Positions 26,079-34,243 of a stretch of DNA of 55,014 nt are shown piece after piece (positions within the stretch are counted from its first letter, which is position 1; every line of letters starts with the position of its first letter). The position numbers and the translations under genes are program-made. Source of the DNA: Nitrosomonas sp. (GTDB lineage: Bacteria > Pseudomonadota > Gammaproteobacteria > Burkholderiales > Nitrosomonadaceae); assembly GCA_024282035.1 (NCBI GenBank), contig JAMWZR010000017.1, positions 1-55,014 of the forward strand, read 5' to 3'. The notes below the pieces were generated by a model. It saw only the letters and a list, made by a program, of their open reading frames with translations. It was not told where the DNA came from and ran no database searches.

Positions 26079-27259
26079 TTGATGCTTCCCGCCAGTTCAA
26101 AAATAGGCATGTACATAAGAATAATGATGCCGCCAATGATGATACCGATGAACGCCATCAACAAGGGTTCGATCAGCTTGGTCGTCCATTCCACCCAACG
26201 TGCTATTTCTTCATCATGGAAGTTGCCGATCCGTTCCATCATGTCACCCATGAGACCGGTTCTTTCCCCCACACGCAGCATGCGATTGCCCACAGCGGTA
26301 GTCAAACCTTCCTGCTCCATTGCACTGGAAATGGTCTTGCCTTCACGTATATGTTTGGCAGCAGCAGCTACTTTGGGTCGGAAATGCGATTGCAGCAAAC
26401 CACTCACCATCTCCAGAGCCTGGGTGATTGGAATACCGCCGCGCAATAACATACCCAATGTCTTGTAAAAACGGGCCAACTGATAGACACGCATATGTTC
26501 ACCAATGGCAGGAATGCGCCATAGCAACTGCGTTACCTTGCCCCGGAAAGACGGGCGCGTCACGGCATAAACCGTCAATCCCATCAACATCGCTGCAGCA
26601 ATGGCCAGCTCCCAGCCACGCTCCTGCACAAATTGTCCCCATTTGATCAGCAGCATGGATAGCCATGGTAAGTCACTACCCATATCTTCATAGATAGCAC
26701 TGAATTTGGGAACCACGAAAACCAGTAGAAAGATAGACACCAAAAACCCGACAGTCAGCAACAAAACTGGATATATCGACGCCCCCACCAGTTTCTTGCG
26801 TACAAATTCCATCTGTGTCTGGTAAGTGATGAAACGTGTCAGCGCTTCCGGCAAATCTCCGGTGCGTTCACTGGCACGAACCGTTGCAATGTACAAGGGT
26901 GGAAATGCTTGTGGATATTCGCTCAGGGCTTGTGAAAAGGTCACACCTTCGTAGAGACTGGCCAGAATGTTCTGGATGATTTTGCGATTTCCAGCATCCT
27001 GCTCTTTTTCCTGCAATGTTTCGATGCATTCGACCAGACTCAGTCCCGCGACTTGCAGCGACAACAATTCCTGGCTGAAATGCACCAGAGGAAAATGACT
27101 GCGTGATTTGAGGGAGAAGCCGGAAAAGCGCTTGCGCACGCTCAATACCATGCCACCTTGTTCGATGACCTGAAGTCGCGCCTCTTCCTCACTGTTAGCT
27201 TCCAACTCGAGATACACCGTACCTTGACCGGAAAGCACTGCCTTAACCTCAAAACGCAT
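26075..27259 (-). CDS. gspF: Type II secretion platform protein GspF
   Basis: Inner-membrane platform protein of 394 residues. It has two GspF domains (about 60-185 and 265-385), each with the family's FSQELLSLQVAGLSLVECIETL / FYKTLGMLLRGGIPITQALEMV helix, and three membrane segments (VLLLTVGFLVSIFLLVFVVP; LAIAAAMLMGLTVYAV; LLMAFIGIIIGGIIILMYMP). The N-terminal 55 residues form the small cytosolic beta domain. Between the pseudopilin gene and the ATPase gene; order G-F-E. Confidence 0.95.
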   Translation of the reverse strand: MRFEVKAVLSGQGTVYLELEANSEEEARLQVIEQGGMVLSVRKRFSGFSLKSRSHFPLVHFSQELLSLQVAGLSLVECIETLQEKEQDAGNRKIIQNILASLYEGVTFSQALSEYPQAFPPLYIATVRASERTGDLPEALTRFITYQTQMEFVRKKLVGASIYPVLLLTVGFLVSIFLLVFVVPKFSAIYEDMGSDLPWLSMLLIKWGQFVQERGWELAIAAAMLMGLTVYAVTRPSFRGKVTQLLWRIPAIGEHMRVYQLARFYKTLGMLLRGGIPITQALEMVSGLLQSHFRPKVAAAAKHIREGKTISSAMEQEGLTTAVGNRMLRVGERTGLMGDMMERIGNFHDEEIARWVEWTTKLIEPLLMAFIGIIIGGIIILMYMPIFELAGSIN

Positions 27260-27268
27260 GATCAGTTT

Positions 27269-27703
27269 CTACCAGTTTTTAATATCGGCTGCCTCTCCTT
27301 CACCACCCGGTTGACCATCTTTTCCGAGAGAAAGTAAGTCGAATTCGGAACGCTCACCCGGATACTTGTATATGTAAGGACGCCCCCAAGGATCTGCAGG
27401 CGGCATTTTTGCAAGATAAGGTCCTTGCCATCGCGGTTCATTATTGGGTCGCGTCACCAGGGCAGCCAATCCCTGCTCAGTAGCAGGATATCCACCCACA
27501 TCAAGTCGATACTGGTGCAATGCCTTTTCCAGAGCATCAATCTGCGCCTGTGCCATTTTCACTTCGGATTTCCCAACTTGCGAAAAATATTTTGGTCCCA
27601 CGTAGGCGGCCAGCAATCCAATAATCACCATTACCACCAGCAACTCAAGTAAAGTAAACCCACGATTAACGTTTGCCTTTTGTTGCCTTCTCAATTGCAT
27701 CAT
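27269..27703 (-). CDS. gspG: Major type II secretion pseudopilin GspG
   Basis: A 144-residue major pseudopilin and first gene of the operon. The leader cleavage motif NRGFTLLELLVVMVIIG has Gly15/Phe16 and the Glu at +5. The head contains the GspG signatures YRLDVGGYPATEQGLAALV, WQGPYLAKMPPADPWGRPYIY and a C-terminal calcium-site region (LLSLGKDGQPGGEGEAADI). I chose ATG at 27703: it is preceded by AAGAAGGA at about seven bases, while the longer frame to 27784 adds 27 residues without sense and would overlap a candidate promoter. Confidence 0.93.
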   Translation of the reverse strand: MMQLRRQQKANVNRGFTLLELLVVMVIIGLLAAYVGPKYFSQVGKSEVKMAQAQIDALEKALHQYRLDVGGYPATEQGLAALVTRPNNEPRWQGPYLAKMPPADPWGRPYIYKYPGERSEFDLLSLGKDGQPGGEGEAADIKNW

Positions 27704-27782
27704 ATTTATCCTTCTTTCCTTAGCTAAGAAATTGACTGAATATTTTACTGACGAGTTATTGTTTCGAATCATCAAAAAACAC

Positions 27783-27811
27783 ATGGTAAGTTGCTTATAT
27801 TACAGGGTCAA
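27783..27811 (-). promoter_or_regulatory. Candidate promoter of the secretion operon
   Basis: On the minus strand, TTGACC (27806-27811), 17 bases, TACCAT (27783-27788), about 80 bases before the gspG ATG. The -10 is weak (four of six), so this is tentative. Confidence 0.35.
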
Positions 27812-27846
27812 GATTGCATCTATCCCGATGGCTGTATTTTATCAAC

Positions 27847-28530
27847 TTATCGCCGCAAAATGGCCCACCAACGCGCAACATTCACCAGCGACATCAATGA
27901 TGCTGACACATAGGTCCATGCTGCAGCACGCAAAATCTTGCGCGCATGCCACGCATCCCCGGGCAACAAGTGTCCGCCCTGCTTCAGTAATGGCATGGCG
28001 CGCCTGAAACTGGCATGCCACTCCATGGGCAATGTGACCAAATGTACCACCGCAGCCGTACCCATCGTCAACAAGCCACCCAAAAACATCAGCGCACCGG
28101 CACTGGGTGCCCGAGTAATCGCTGTCATGACGGGCGCAATCATCAAAATGGCAGCTCCCAGTTTTTCGGCGGGCGCTGCTATTTCCACCAACCGCGTGCG
28201 CATCTTTAACGGCCAATAACCATCTCTGTCCTGCAAGGCATGTCCAACTTCATGTGCTGCAACTGTAATTGCTGTCAGCGATTTGCCATGAAACTTGTCC
28301 GGACTCAATCGTACGACTTTGGCCAGTGGATCATAATGATCGCCTTGTTCGGTCACTTCAACCCTGACTGATTGCAAATTAGCATCGTCAAGCAAGGTCC
28401 GAGCCAGTTCCGCTCCAGTCCCAGGATAACGGTCATCAGGAAGACTATACCGGGTAAGCGTCTGCTTGACCCAGTATGCGGGCCCTAGAATGATGACCAC
28501 GACAAAAATCACCAAAAGCAGATACAACAT
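27847..28530 (-). CDS. Membrane zinc metallopeptidase, YugP-like
   Basis: A 227-residue integral membrane protein of the YugP-like neutral zinc metallopeptidase family. A membrane helix at 1-19 is followed by a soluble segment, the zinc site HEVGH (93-97), and two or three further membrane helices (AAILMIAPVMTAI; LMFLGGLLTMGTAAVVHLVTLP). Substrates are unknown. ATG start; divergent from the sensor kinase gene. Confidence 0.85.
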   Translation of the reverse strand: MLYLLLVIFVVVIILGPAYWVKQTLTRYSLPDDRYPGTGAELARTLLDDANLQSVRVEVTEQGDHYDPLAKVVRLSPDKFHGKSLTAITVAAHEVGHALQDRDGYWPLKMRTRLVEIAAPAEKLGAAILMIAPVMTAITRAPSAGALMFLGGLLTMGTAAVVHLVTLPMEWHASFRRAMPLLKQGGHLLPGDAWHARKILRAAAWTYVSASLMSLVNVARWWAILRR

Positions 28531-28877
28531 GAATTTTCGCTAACTAAGAAGATTAGGGAGTAGACGGAATCTTGCCCCCAGAAATGAGCATCCTTCATTC
28601 AACACGATACCATGCTCGCCACATTGAGATATGCAACACCGAAGATTGGTTCCATGAAATTGCGAACGTAACAGGTATCAGTGAATATCGCTGTGACTTT
28701 TCCCATATCCTGACACGAGGTAAAACACATTCCCTGTGCCCCAAAGCAATCATTGTTCGCTGCATTCAATTAAGGTATGCTGATTTTATCTCAAACCGGC
28801 CTCTTACCGATTGCTCAAGTAATTTCATTTCAGCCCGCTTTTAATTATTTGCTTAATCCTATTCAACAAGCTGCTCC
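28531..28877. other. Intergenic region, no gene supported
   Basis: 347 bases between divergent genes. The only sizeable open frame (28572-28844, 90 codons) has no recognisable domain and no ribosome site. It should carry the two divergent promoters, but I could not pick convincing boxes. Confidence 0.5.
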
Positions 28878-31800
28878 ATGATGCCCACGGGTCATTCCGC
28901 TTCATTTCTTCGCTACCTGTTTCAGATTCTGGGATTGGCCGCATTATATTTCACCTTTGGTTACATGAGCTTCCTGACCACAGTGACGCACTACATCGTT
29001 ACGCCAGTTTTTTTTGTTGCAGAAGGCATTGCGTTGGCTGCCATCATTCTGCTAGGTGCAAGAGTCTGGCCAGGTATTTTCCTGGGACAACTAGCTCTCG
29101 CGCTGAGTACCGGGCTGGAACTCATACCCTCAACTGTCATTGCCAGCATCAACAGCCTTGAAGCGCTTATCGGCTTCACATTGTTCAAGTACTGGAAGAT
29201 CAACCCTTTATTTCATAAAGTACGCGATCTGACACGCTTGTTCGTGATGATATTTTTTATACTCCAGCCTTTCAGCGCCACATTGGGAACGCTGACACTG
29301 ATGTTTTTTGATGCCATCCGGGAATCCCAGCATTATCTACAGGCTTGGACATACTGGTGGTTCGGCAATTGTCTGGGACAATTTCTGATCACACCATTCA
29401 TGCTGATCGCCTTTTCTTTGTCTGATCGACTCGAAACGATCAAGCAATCGGCACAAGCTTCGATCATTCCGATCATTCTGATTCTGCCCGCCACCTGGCT
29501 AATCTTTGACAACACCGTTTTCAGCACCACCACGCAGGCACTGGTCGTTTATGCTCCACTTCTGATCTGGATTGCTATCAGGAGCGGAACCATCATCGTT
29601 TCTTTCATCTGCAGCGGCATCACGTTCTTGTCACTGTACCAAACGTCGCATGGCGCGGGTCCGTTCGTCGTGGATGGCACGCCGAACATCTTCGACATGA
29701 ATATCTTCGTCCTGGGTATCTCGCTAACCGCTCAGTTTGTCAGCGTATTATTCACCGAACGTAAACTGATCGAAGCGGAATTGCGAAACAATGAAACGCG
29801 ATTATATGCCATCATCGAATCCTCATCGATTCCCAAAGCCATTAATGATGAGCAAGGACGGATCACCTATCTGAACAAGGCATTTACGCAAACCTTTGGT
29901 TACACGCTGGCTGACATTCCCACCCTGACCGAATGGTGGCCCAAAGCCTATCCTGACAAACAATATCGTCGCTGGATCAGAAATATCTGGAACAAGAATT
30001 TAAAAAAAGCCCTACACGACCGAACCGACTTTGAACCCATCGACCTCACCGTTCACTGCTTAAATGGATCCCGGCGCAATGTCATTGCCACCGCCACGAC
30101 GTTGGATTCTCCAGGATTCCATCACCACCATCTGGTAACATTGGTCGACATCACGGTACGCAAGCACTTGGAAAATCAGCTTTTCCAAAGTCACAAGTTT
30201 CTCGAAGATCTGTCCAATAATATCCCGGGGTTCATTTATCAATTCCAGCTTTTCCCCGATGGCCGCAGCTGCATGCCTTTCGCCAGCAAAGGTATAACGG
30301 AAGTCATGGGCCTCGCGCCAGAAACACTTGTACTTGATGCCTCACCCTTACTGAATCTGACCCATCCCGATGACGCGGACAAACTCAATGCTTCCATCGC
30401 CGAATCAGCCTCATCTCTCAACGAGTGGCGCCATGAATTTCGCATCATTACCCCAAAAAAGGAAATCAAATGGATTCAGGGACAATCCAAACCAAACCGA
30501 CAGCCTGATGACAGCATCATCTGGAATGGTCATGCAACCGACATCACTGAATCCAAAAATACCTCGCTAAAATTTGAAACCATGCTGGACTTGGCAAGCG
30601 ACGGTATTCATATTCTGGATGAAAATGGCTTCGTCGTTCAGTTCAGTCGCTCTTTTGCCAACATGCTGGGTTACAGCTATGAAGAAACGGCACGTTTGAA
30701 CGTACTCGACTGGGATGCCCTCATCCCACAAAAAGACCTGATCAATGTGGCACGCGAAATCATCAACACGCCCCGTGTTTTCGAAACACGCCACAAACGC
30801 AAGGACGGCAGCATCTTTGATGTAGAAATCAATGCCAGAGGCATTGAAATTTCCGGCAAAAAATTCATTTATGCTTCCTCACGCGATATTACCAATCGCA
30901 AACTTCATGAACAGGAAATCGAATATCAGCGCATGCGCCTTGCCAACATTATTGAAGGCACTCATATCGGAACCTGGGAGTGGAATGTCCAAAGTGGAAC
31001 GGTCATATTTAACGAACGCTGGGCAGAAATGATCGGCTACAGCCTCGACGAGCTGACTCCCACTTCGATAGAAACCTGGATCCGTTTTGCGCACCCCGAA
31101 GATCTGAAACATTCCAATACACTGCTGAATGAACACTTCACCGGCAACATACCCTATTACGAATGTGAAGCCCGCATGCGCCATCGCGATGGACACTGGA
31201 TCTGGGTACTGGATCGCGGCAAAGTTCTGAGTTGGACCAACGATGGCAAACCCCTGATGATGTTTGGCACTCATCAGGACATTACCGAACGCAAGGAACG
31301 TGAAGTCATGCTAATCGAAGCCCGGCAGCAGGCCGAAACCGCCAATACGGCCAAGACCCGTTTTCTAGCCATGATGTCACATGAAATTCGCACACCGATG
31401 AATGCTGTACTGGGTATGGCTTATCTCCTCAGCAAGACGACACTGGATTCGCGTCAGAGCACGTATTTACGGAACATTGAGGGCTCCTCCAATATCCTGC
31501 TTGGCGTCATCAATGACATTCTGGACTATTCCAAAATCGAAGCCAACAAAATCGAACTCGACAGCATTGCTTTTGACTTGAACAGCAACCTGGAAAATAT
31601 CGCAGCGATCGCTGCCATTGCGGCCAAGGACAAGGCCATCGATGTGATGTTCCATGTCGAACCCAACGTACCGCGTTATTTGGTCGGCGATCCGGTCAGA
31701 CTAAGTCAGATACTCGTCAATCTGATCAATAACGCCATCAAGTTCACCGATCAGGGCGAAGTTATCGTACGCTTCGAGATCGTCGAAACAGATGAACCTC

Positions 31801-32897
31801 TCGCTGTTCTTCTGGCATTTAGCGTTCGCGATAGCGGCATTGGCATGTCTGCGGATCAGATGAAAAATCTTTTTCAAGCATTTTCGCAGGCCGATAGCTC
31901 GATTACCCGACGCTTTGGCGGCACGGGCCTCGGATTATCCATTTCTCATCGTCTGGCACAGCACATGCAAGGCAACATTGAAGTACAAAGTGAATTAGGC
32001 AAGGGCAGTACCTTCCGCTGTGTAGTAAAATTGAATCAGGGTGAATCCAATCAGAAAACCTGGGTACAAATACCCGGTCCATTGCAGTTTCTGCATGTCA
32101 TGATCGTCGACAGTCATGCCACCACTCGTCAGATCATGGTGGAAATAGTGCAGTCCCTTGGCTGGAAAGCCACCACCGTGGACAACGAACACCATGCCAT
32201 CGATAAACTCAACGATGCAAATGCTGCAAGAACCGATCTGTTGGTGTTGATGACAAGAGCTCAGAGCGAGCAGGACCTAGAAATACTGCAATTTCTGGAC
32301 TCGGCAATTCCAATTAACCTCAGTCCTAGAATTTTGCTGATCACCAACAACATGGATCCGATATTTGCCAAGCGCGTCAGCAACCGACAAGCCACCGCAA
32401 TATTGATCAGACCGTTCACCCCCCTCAATTTACTGGATACGGTGTCCAGCCTGTATACCGAGCACGATGACGTAGACACTCATCCGGATCACCTACACGA
32501 ATCCGCTAAAAAACAATTTGCCGGAACACGCATCCTGATTGCGGAAGATAACGAATTTAACCAATTGCTGATTTCCGAATTATTGAGTCACTGGGGCATC
32601 ACTGTCAGTATGGTACAAAATGGCGCCGAATGTCTGGAACAACTCAAAACGAGCCAACAACCTTTCGACCTGATTCTCATGGATATCCAGATGCCGGTGA
32701 TGAATGGTCTCGAAACCACGCAGCGCATTCGCCGGGAAATGAAAATGACCGGCATCCCGATTATTGCCCTGACCGCCAACGTCATGGAGCAGGATCAGAA
32801 AAAATTCCAGAAAGTGGGCATGGATTCCTTCCTGCCCAAACCCTTCGACCCGGAACAGATCTATCACATCTTGCAGCAGTTTATCAAAGGCCGGTAA
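28878..32897 (+). CDS. Membrane hybrid histidine kinase (MASE1-PAS4-HisKA-HATPase-REC2)
   Basis: A 1339-residue sensor kinase. Residues about 10-300 form a MASE1-type membrane sensor with about eight helices. Four PAS domains follow (begin near YAIIESSSIPKAINDE, FLEDLSNNIPGFIYQF, TMLDLASDGIHILDEN and LANIIEGTHIGTWEWN). HisKA has the phosphorylated His835 in MMSHEIRTPMN, and HATPase has the N box (ILVNLINNAIKF), DSGIGM and FGGTGLGLSIS. The first receiver (about 1070-1190) is degenerate, as the place of the phosphoacceptor reads LLVLMTRAQ. The second is intact, with EDNEFN and Asp1269 in LILMDIQMP, and a C-terminal KPF. There is no HPt domain, so a separate HPt protein is needed. The ligand is unknown. 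Confidence 0.93.
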   Translation: MMPTGHSASFLRYLFQILGLAALYFTFGYMSFLTTVTHYIVTPVFFVAEGIALAAIILLGARVWPGIFLGQLALALSTGLELIPSTVIASINSLEALIGFTLFKYWKINPLFHKVRDLTRLFVMIFFILQPFSATLGTLTLMFFDAIRESQHYLQAWTYWWFGNCLGQFLITPFMLIAFSLSDRLETIKQSAQASIIPIILILPATWLIFDNTVFSTTTQALVVYAPLLIWIAIRSGTIIVSFICSGITFLSLYQTSHGAGPFVVDGTPNIFDMNIFVLGISLTAQFVSVLFTERKLIEAELRNNETRLYAIIESSSIPKAINDEQGRITYLNKAFTQTFGYTLADIPTLTEWWPKAYPDKQYRRWIRNIWNKNLKKALHDRTDFEPIDLTVHCLNGSRRNVIATATTLDSPGFHHHHLVTLVDITVRKHLENQLFQSHKFLEDLSNNIPGFIYQFQLFPDGRSCMPFASKGITEVMGLAPETLVLDASPLLNLTHPDDADKLNASIAESASSLNEWRHEFRIITPKKEIKWIQGQSKPNRQPDDSIIWNGHATDITESKNTSLKFETMLDLASDGIHILDENGFVVQFSRSFANMLGYSYEETARLNVLDWDALIPQKDLINVAREIINTPRVFETRHKRKDGSIFDVEINARGIEISGKKFIYASSRDITNRKLHEQEIEYQRMRLANIIEGTHIGTWEWNVQSGTVIFNERWAEMIGYSLDELTPTSIETWIRFAHPEDLKHSNTLLNEHFTGNIPYYECEARMRHRDGHWIWVLDRGKVLSWTNDGKPLMMFGTHQDITERKEREVMLIEARQQAETANTAKTRFLAMMSHEIRTPMNAVLGMAYLLSKTTLDSRQSTYLRNIEGSSNILLGVINDILDYSKIEANKIELDSIAFDLNSNLENIAAIAAIAAKDKAIDVMFHVEPNVPRYLVGDPVRLSQILVNLINNAIKFTDQGEVIVRFEIVETDEPLAVLLAFSVRDSGIGMSADQMKNLFQAFSQADSSITRRFGGTGLGLSISHRLAQHMQGNIEVQSELGKGSTFRCVVKLNQGESNQKTWVQIPGPLQFLHVMIVDSHATTRQIMVEIVQSLGWKATTVDNEHHAIDKLNDANAARTDLLVLMTRAQSEQDLEILQFLDSAIPINLSPRILLITNNMDPIFAKRVSNRQATAILIRPFTPLNLLDTVSSLYTEHDDVDTHPDHLHESAKKQFAGTRILIAEDNEFNQLLISELLSHWGITVSMVQNGAECLEQLKTSQQPFDLILMDIQMPVMNGLETTQRIRREMKMTGIPIIALTANVMEQDQKKFQKVGMDSFLPKPFDPEQIYHILQQFIKGR

Positions 32898-32981
32898 GCA
32901 AGCCTTTTAGCCGAACTACTAAATTAAACATTAAAGAAGGTTATGATTCATTATCATTATTGCATCCCCCTTTGAATGAAC

Positions 32982-33026
32982 TGGCACCCTGAACACGAAT
33001 CGAACGTGCGACCTACCCCTTAGGAG
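32982..33026. repeat. Distal attachment site (att) of the tRNA island
   Basis: 45 bases identical to the tRNA-Arg 3' half (from TGGCACCCTG to CCCCTTAGGAG). It matches the tRNA from the anticodon-loop edge to the encoded CCA. The left flank (ctggc versus ttggc) and the right flank (tcgcc versus ggggt) diverge at once, so the boundaries are sharp. Confidence 0.95.
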
Positions 33027-33430
33027 TCGCCTTTAGTCTCAACAATCCAAACAGTAACTAATTAAATTATAACACTTTCAAGCATTATTATTTACTAAGA
33101 TATATAAACATATACTACAACTGTACCGAAAATGTACTGACAAAAATTAGGGTGACAGATTAAAGAGAAGGGTAGCAGGGGGGACATACCCCTCCCTTAT
33201 CTTAATTGCACTCGGTAAAAATAATTTCTCCAGAAAATGTTGAAGGTCGGGGATGTTGTAAAACTGTATATATAGTATAGCTAAGAAGCTAGACTCAAAG
33301 AAAAACTCTAGTATTTTGTGCTAATGTTTTAGCTTAATTACACGTTAATTTCCAAAATAACTGAACTTTAAAGCTTTGTGAAAATGAACAATCTTCTCTT
33401 TGTCTAATTATATTGACACAATTTAAATAA
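33027..33430. other. AT-rich non-coding end of the island
   Basis: 404 bases without a supported gene. It contains a copy of the arm-site-like repeat (33122-33137), a hairpin AGGGG-GGACAT-ACCCCT type at about 33176-33193, and long A/T runs. It probably serves recombination and transcript ends. Confidence 0.5.
33122..33137. repeat. Putative integrase arm-site repeat, distal copy
   Basis: TGTACCGAAAATGTAC, identical to 37574-37589 at the other end of the island. It includes TGTACCGA/TGTACTGA half-sites spaced by 11 bases. The location near both attachment ends, next to the integrase promoter on one side, fits arm-type sites of tyrosine integrases; this is inference. Confidence 0.6.
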
Positions 33431-33964
33431 CTAAAATAATCTCTCATTTTGTTTAGCACACTTCCCAGTTGACTCGAAATCTGGCAATTCATGACCCGGA
33501 GAATATTTCAATTCTTTATATAATCCCGTAAACCGATCAATAGTTAAGGTGGTTCGCATGTGTGATTCTCTGTCATTTACAAATTCAAAGTATATTGCAC
33601 TATCTTTTACTAAAATTTTACCAACCCAACCCATTTGATTTGGTTCATTTGGTATGTCGTTTATAAAAAAATCGGTTCCGTTACTATTAAATGATAGTTT
33701 ATTGTCAATATACTTAAAAACCAATAATGGTCTTTTAGAACTAGTATTGCGTTCATTTAACCACTCCCGAACTGTCGGATTCAACGCCTCTGTTATTCTT
33801 ACAAATTCAAGATTAATTTCTACACAAACCAAAACAAGATTAGTTGATAGTTGATGGGTCGATTGCGCCCAACCACTACTAGTTAATAAAATCAAAATGA
33901 ATGTCATTAAAGTTTTACTTTTTATTCCCCCACTACTTCTATGACACACAATTTTTTTATTCAT
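33431..33964 (-). CDS. Exported island protein of unknown function
   Basis: A 177-residue protein with a signal peptide: basic start (MNKKIVCHRSSGGIKSK), hydrophobic TLMTFILILLTSSGWAQ, cleavage probably after WAQ. The mature part has two Cys (CVEINLEF near the N-terminus and GKCAKQ at the end) that could pair, and a beta-rich core (LVFKYIDNKLSFN; GKILVKDSAIYFEFV; TTLTIDRFTGLYKEL). The last of these resembles small lipocalin-like or lysozyme-inhibitor-like beta proteins, but no family is recognised. A TTG two codons upstream is an alternative start (GGAG lies 5 bases before TTG, 11 before ATG). Confidence 0.65.
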   Translation of the reverse strand: MNKKIVCHRSSGGIKSKTLMTFILILLTSSGWAQSTHQLSTNLVLVCVEINLEFVRITEALNPTVREWLNERNTSSKRPLLVFKYIDNKLSFNSNGTDFFINDIPNEPNQMGWVGKILVKDSAIYFEFVNDRESHMRTTLTIDRFTGLYKELKYSPGHELPDFESTGKCAKQNERLF

Positions 33965-34179
33965 ACACAAACAGACTCCACAGTAGAAGAGAATTAATAA
34001 AGACTACAAAACTGTAATGGTTCCTCATAATCTCTGTATAAAGCTTAGGTAAAAAAAGATTTTAAAAACAAATACAGATGCTTTATTTAATTTTTTCCTC
34101 TAATACAAAAAAACTTTAACAACTTATAACCCGTCACGGTTACTTCTACCTGTTTTAAAGATAACCTCTTAGTAATGGA

Positions 34180-34197
34180 GGAGGACTGAAATCCTCC
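34180..34197. repeat. Short inverted repeat in island spacer
   Basis: GGAGGA (34180-34185) and TCCTCC (34192-34197) flank a 6-base loop, in the spacer between the polymerase-like gene and the secreted protein gene. It may be a weak terminator of the minus-strand transcript, though no T-run follows. The rest of 33965-34243 is AT-rich without a gene. Confidence 0.4.
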
Positions 34198-34243
34198 CGT
34201 TCTTAGAATATATAAGAAAGAGTAGTATAAATACGAACAAATG

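Noticed and set aside
27704-27784. Longer GspG start at 27784
   Set aside because: Would place 27 extra polar residues before a pseudopilin leader that is already complete from 27703, and lacks the strong ribosome site found there.
33176-33193. Hairpin in the island end considered as a terminator
   Set aside because: Short stem, no T-run on either strand and no gene ending near it.
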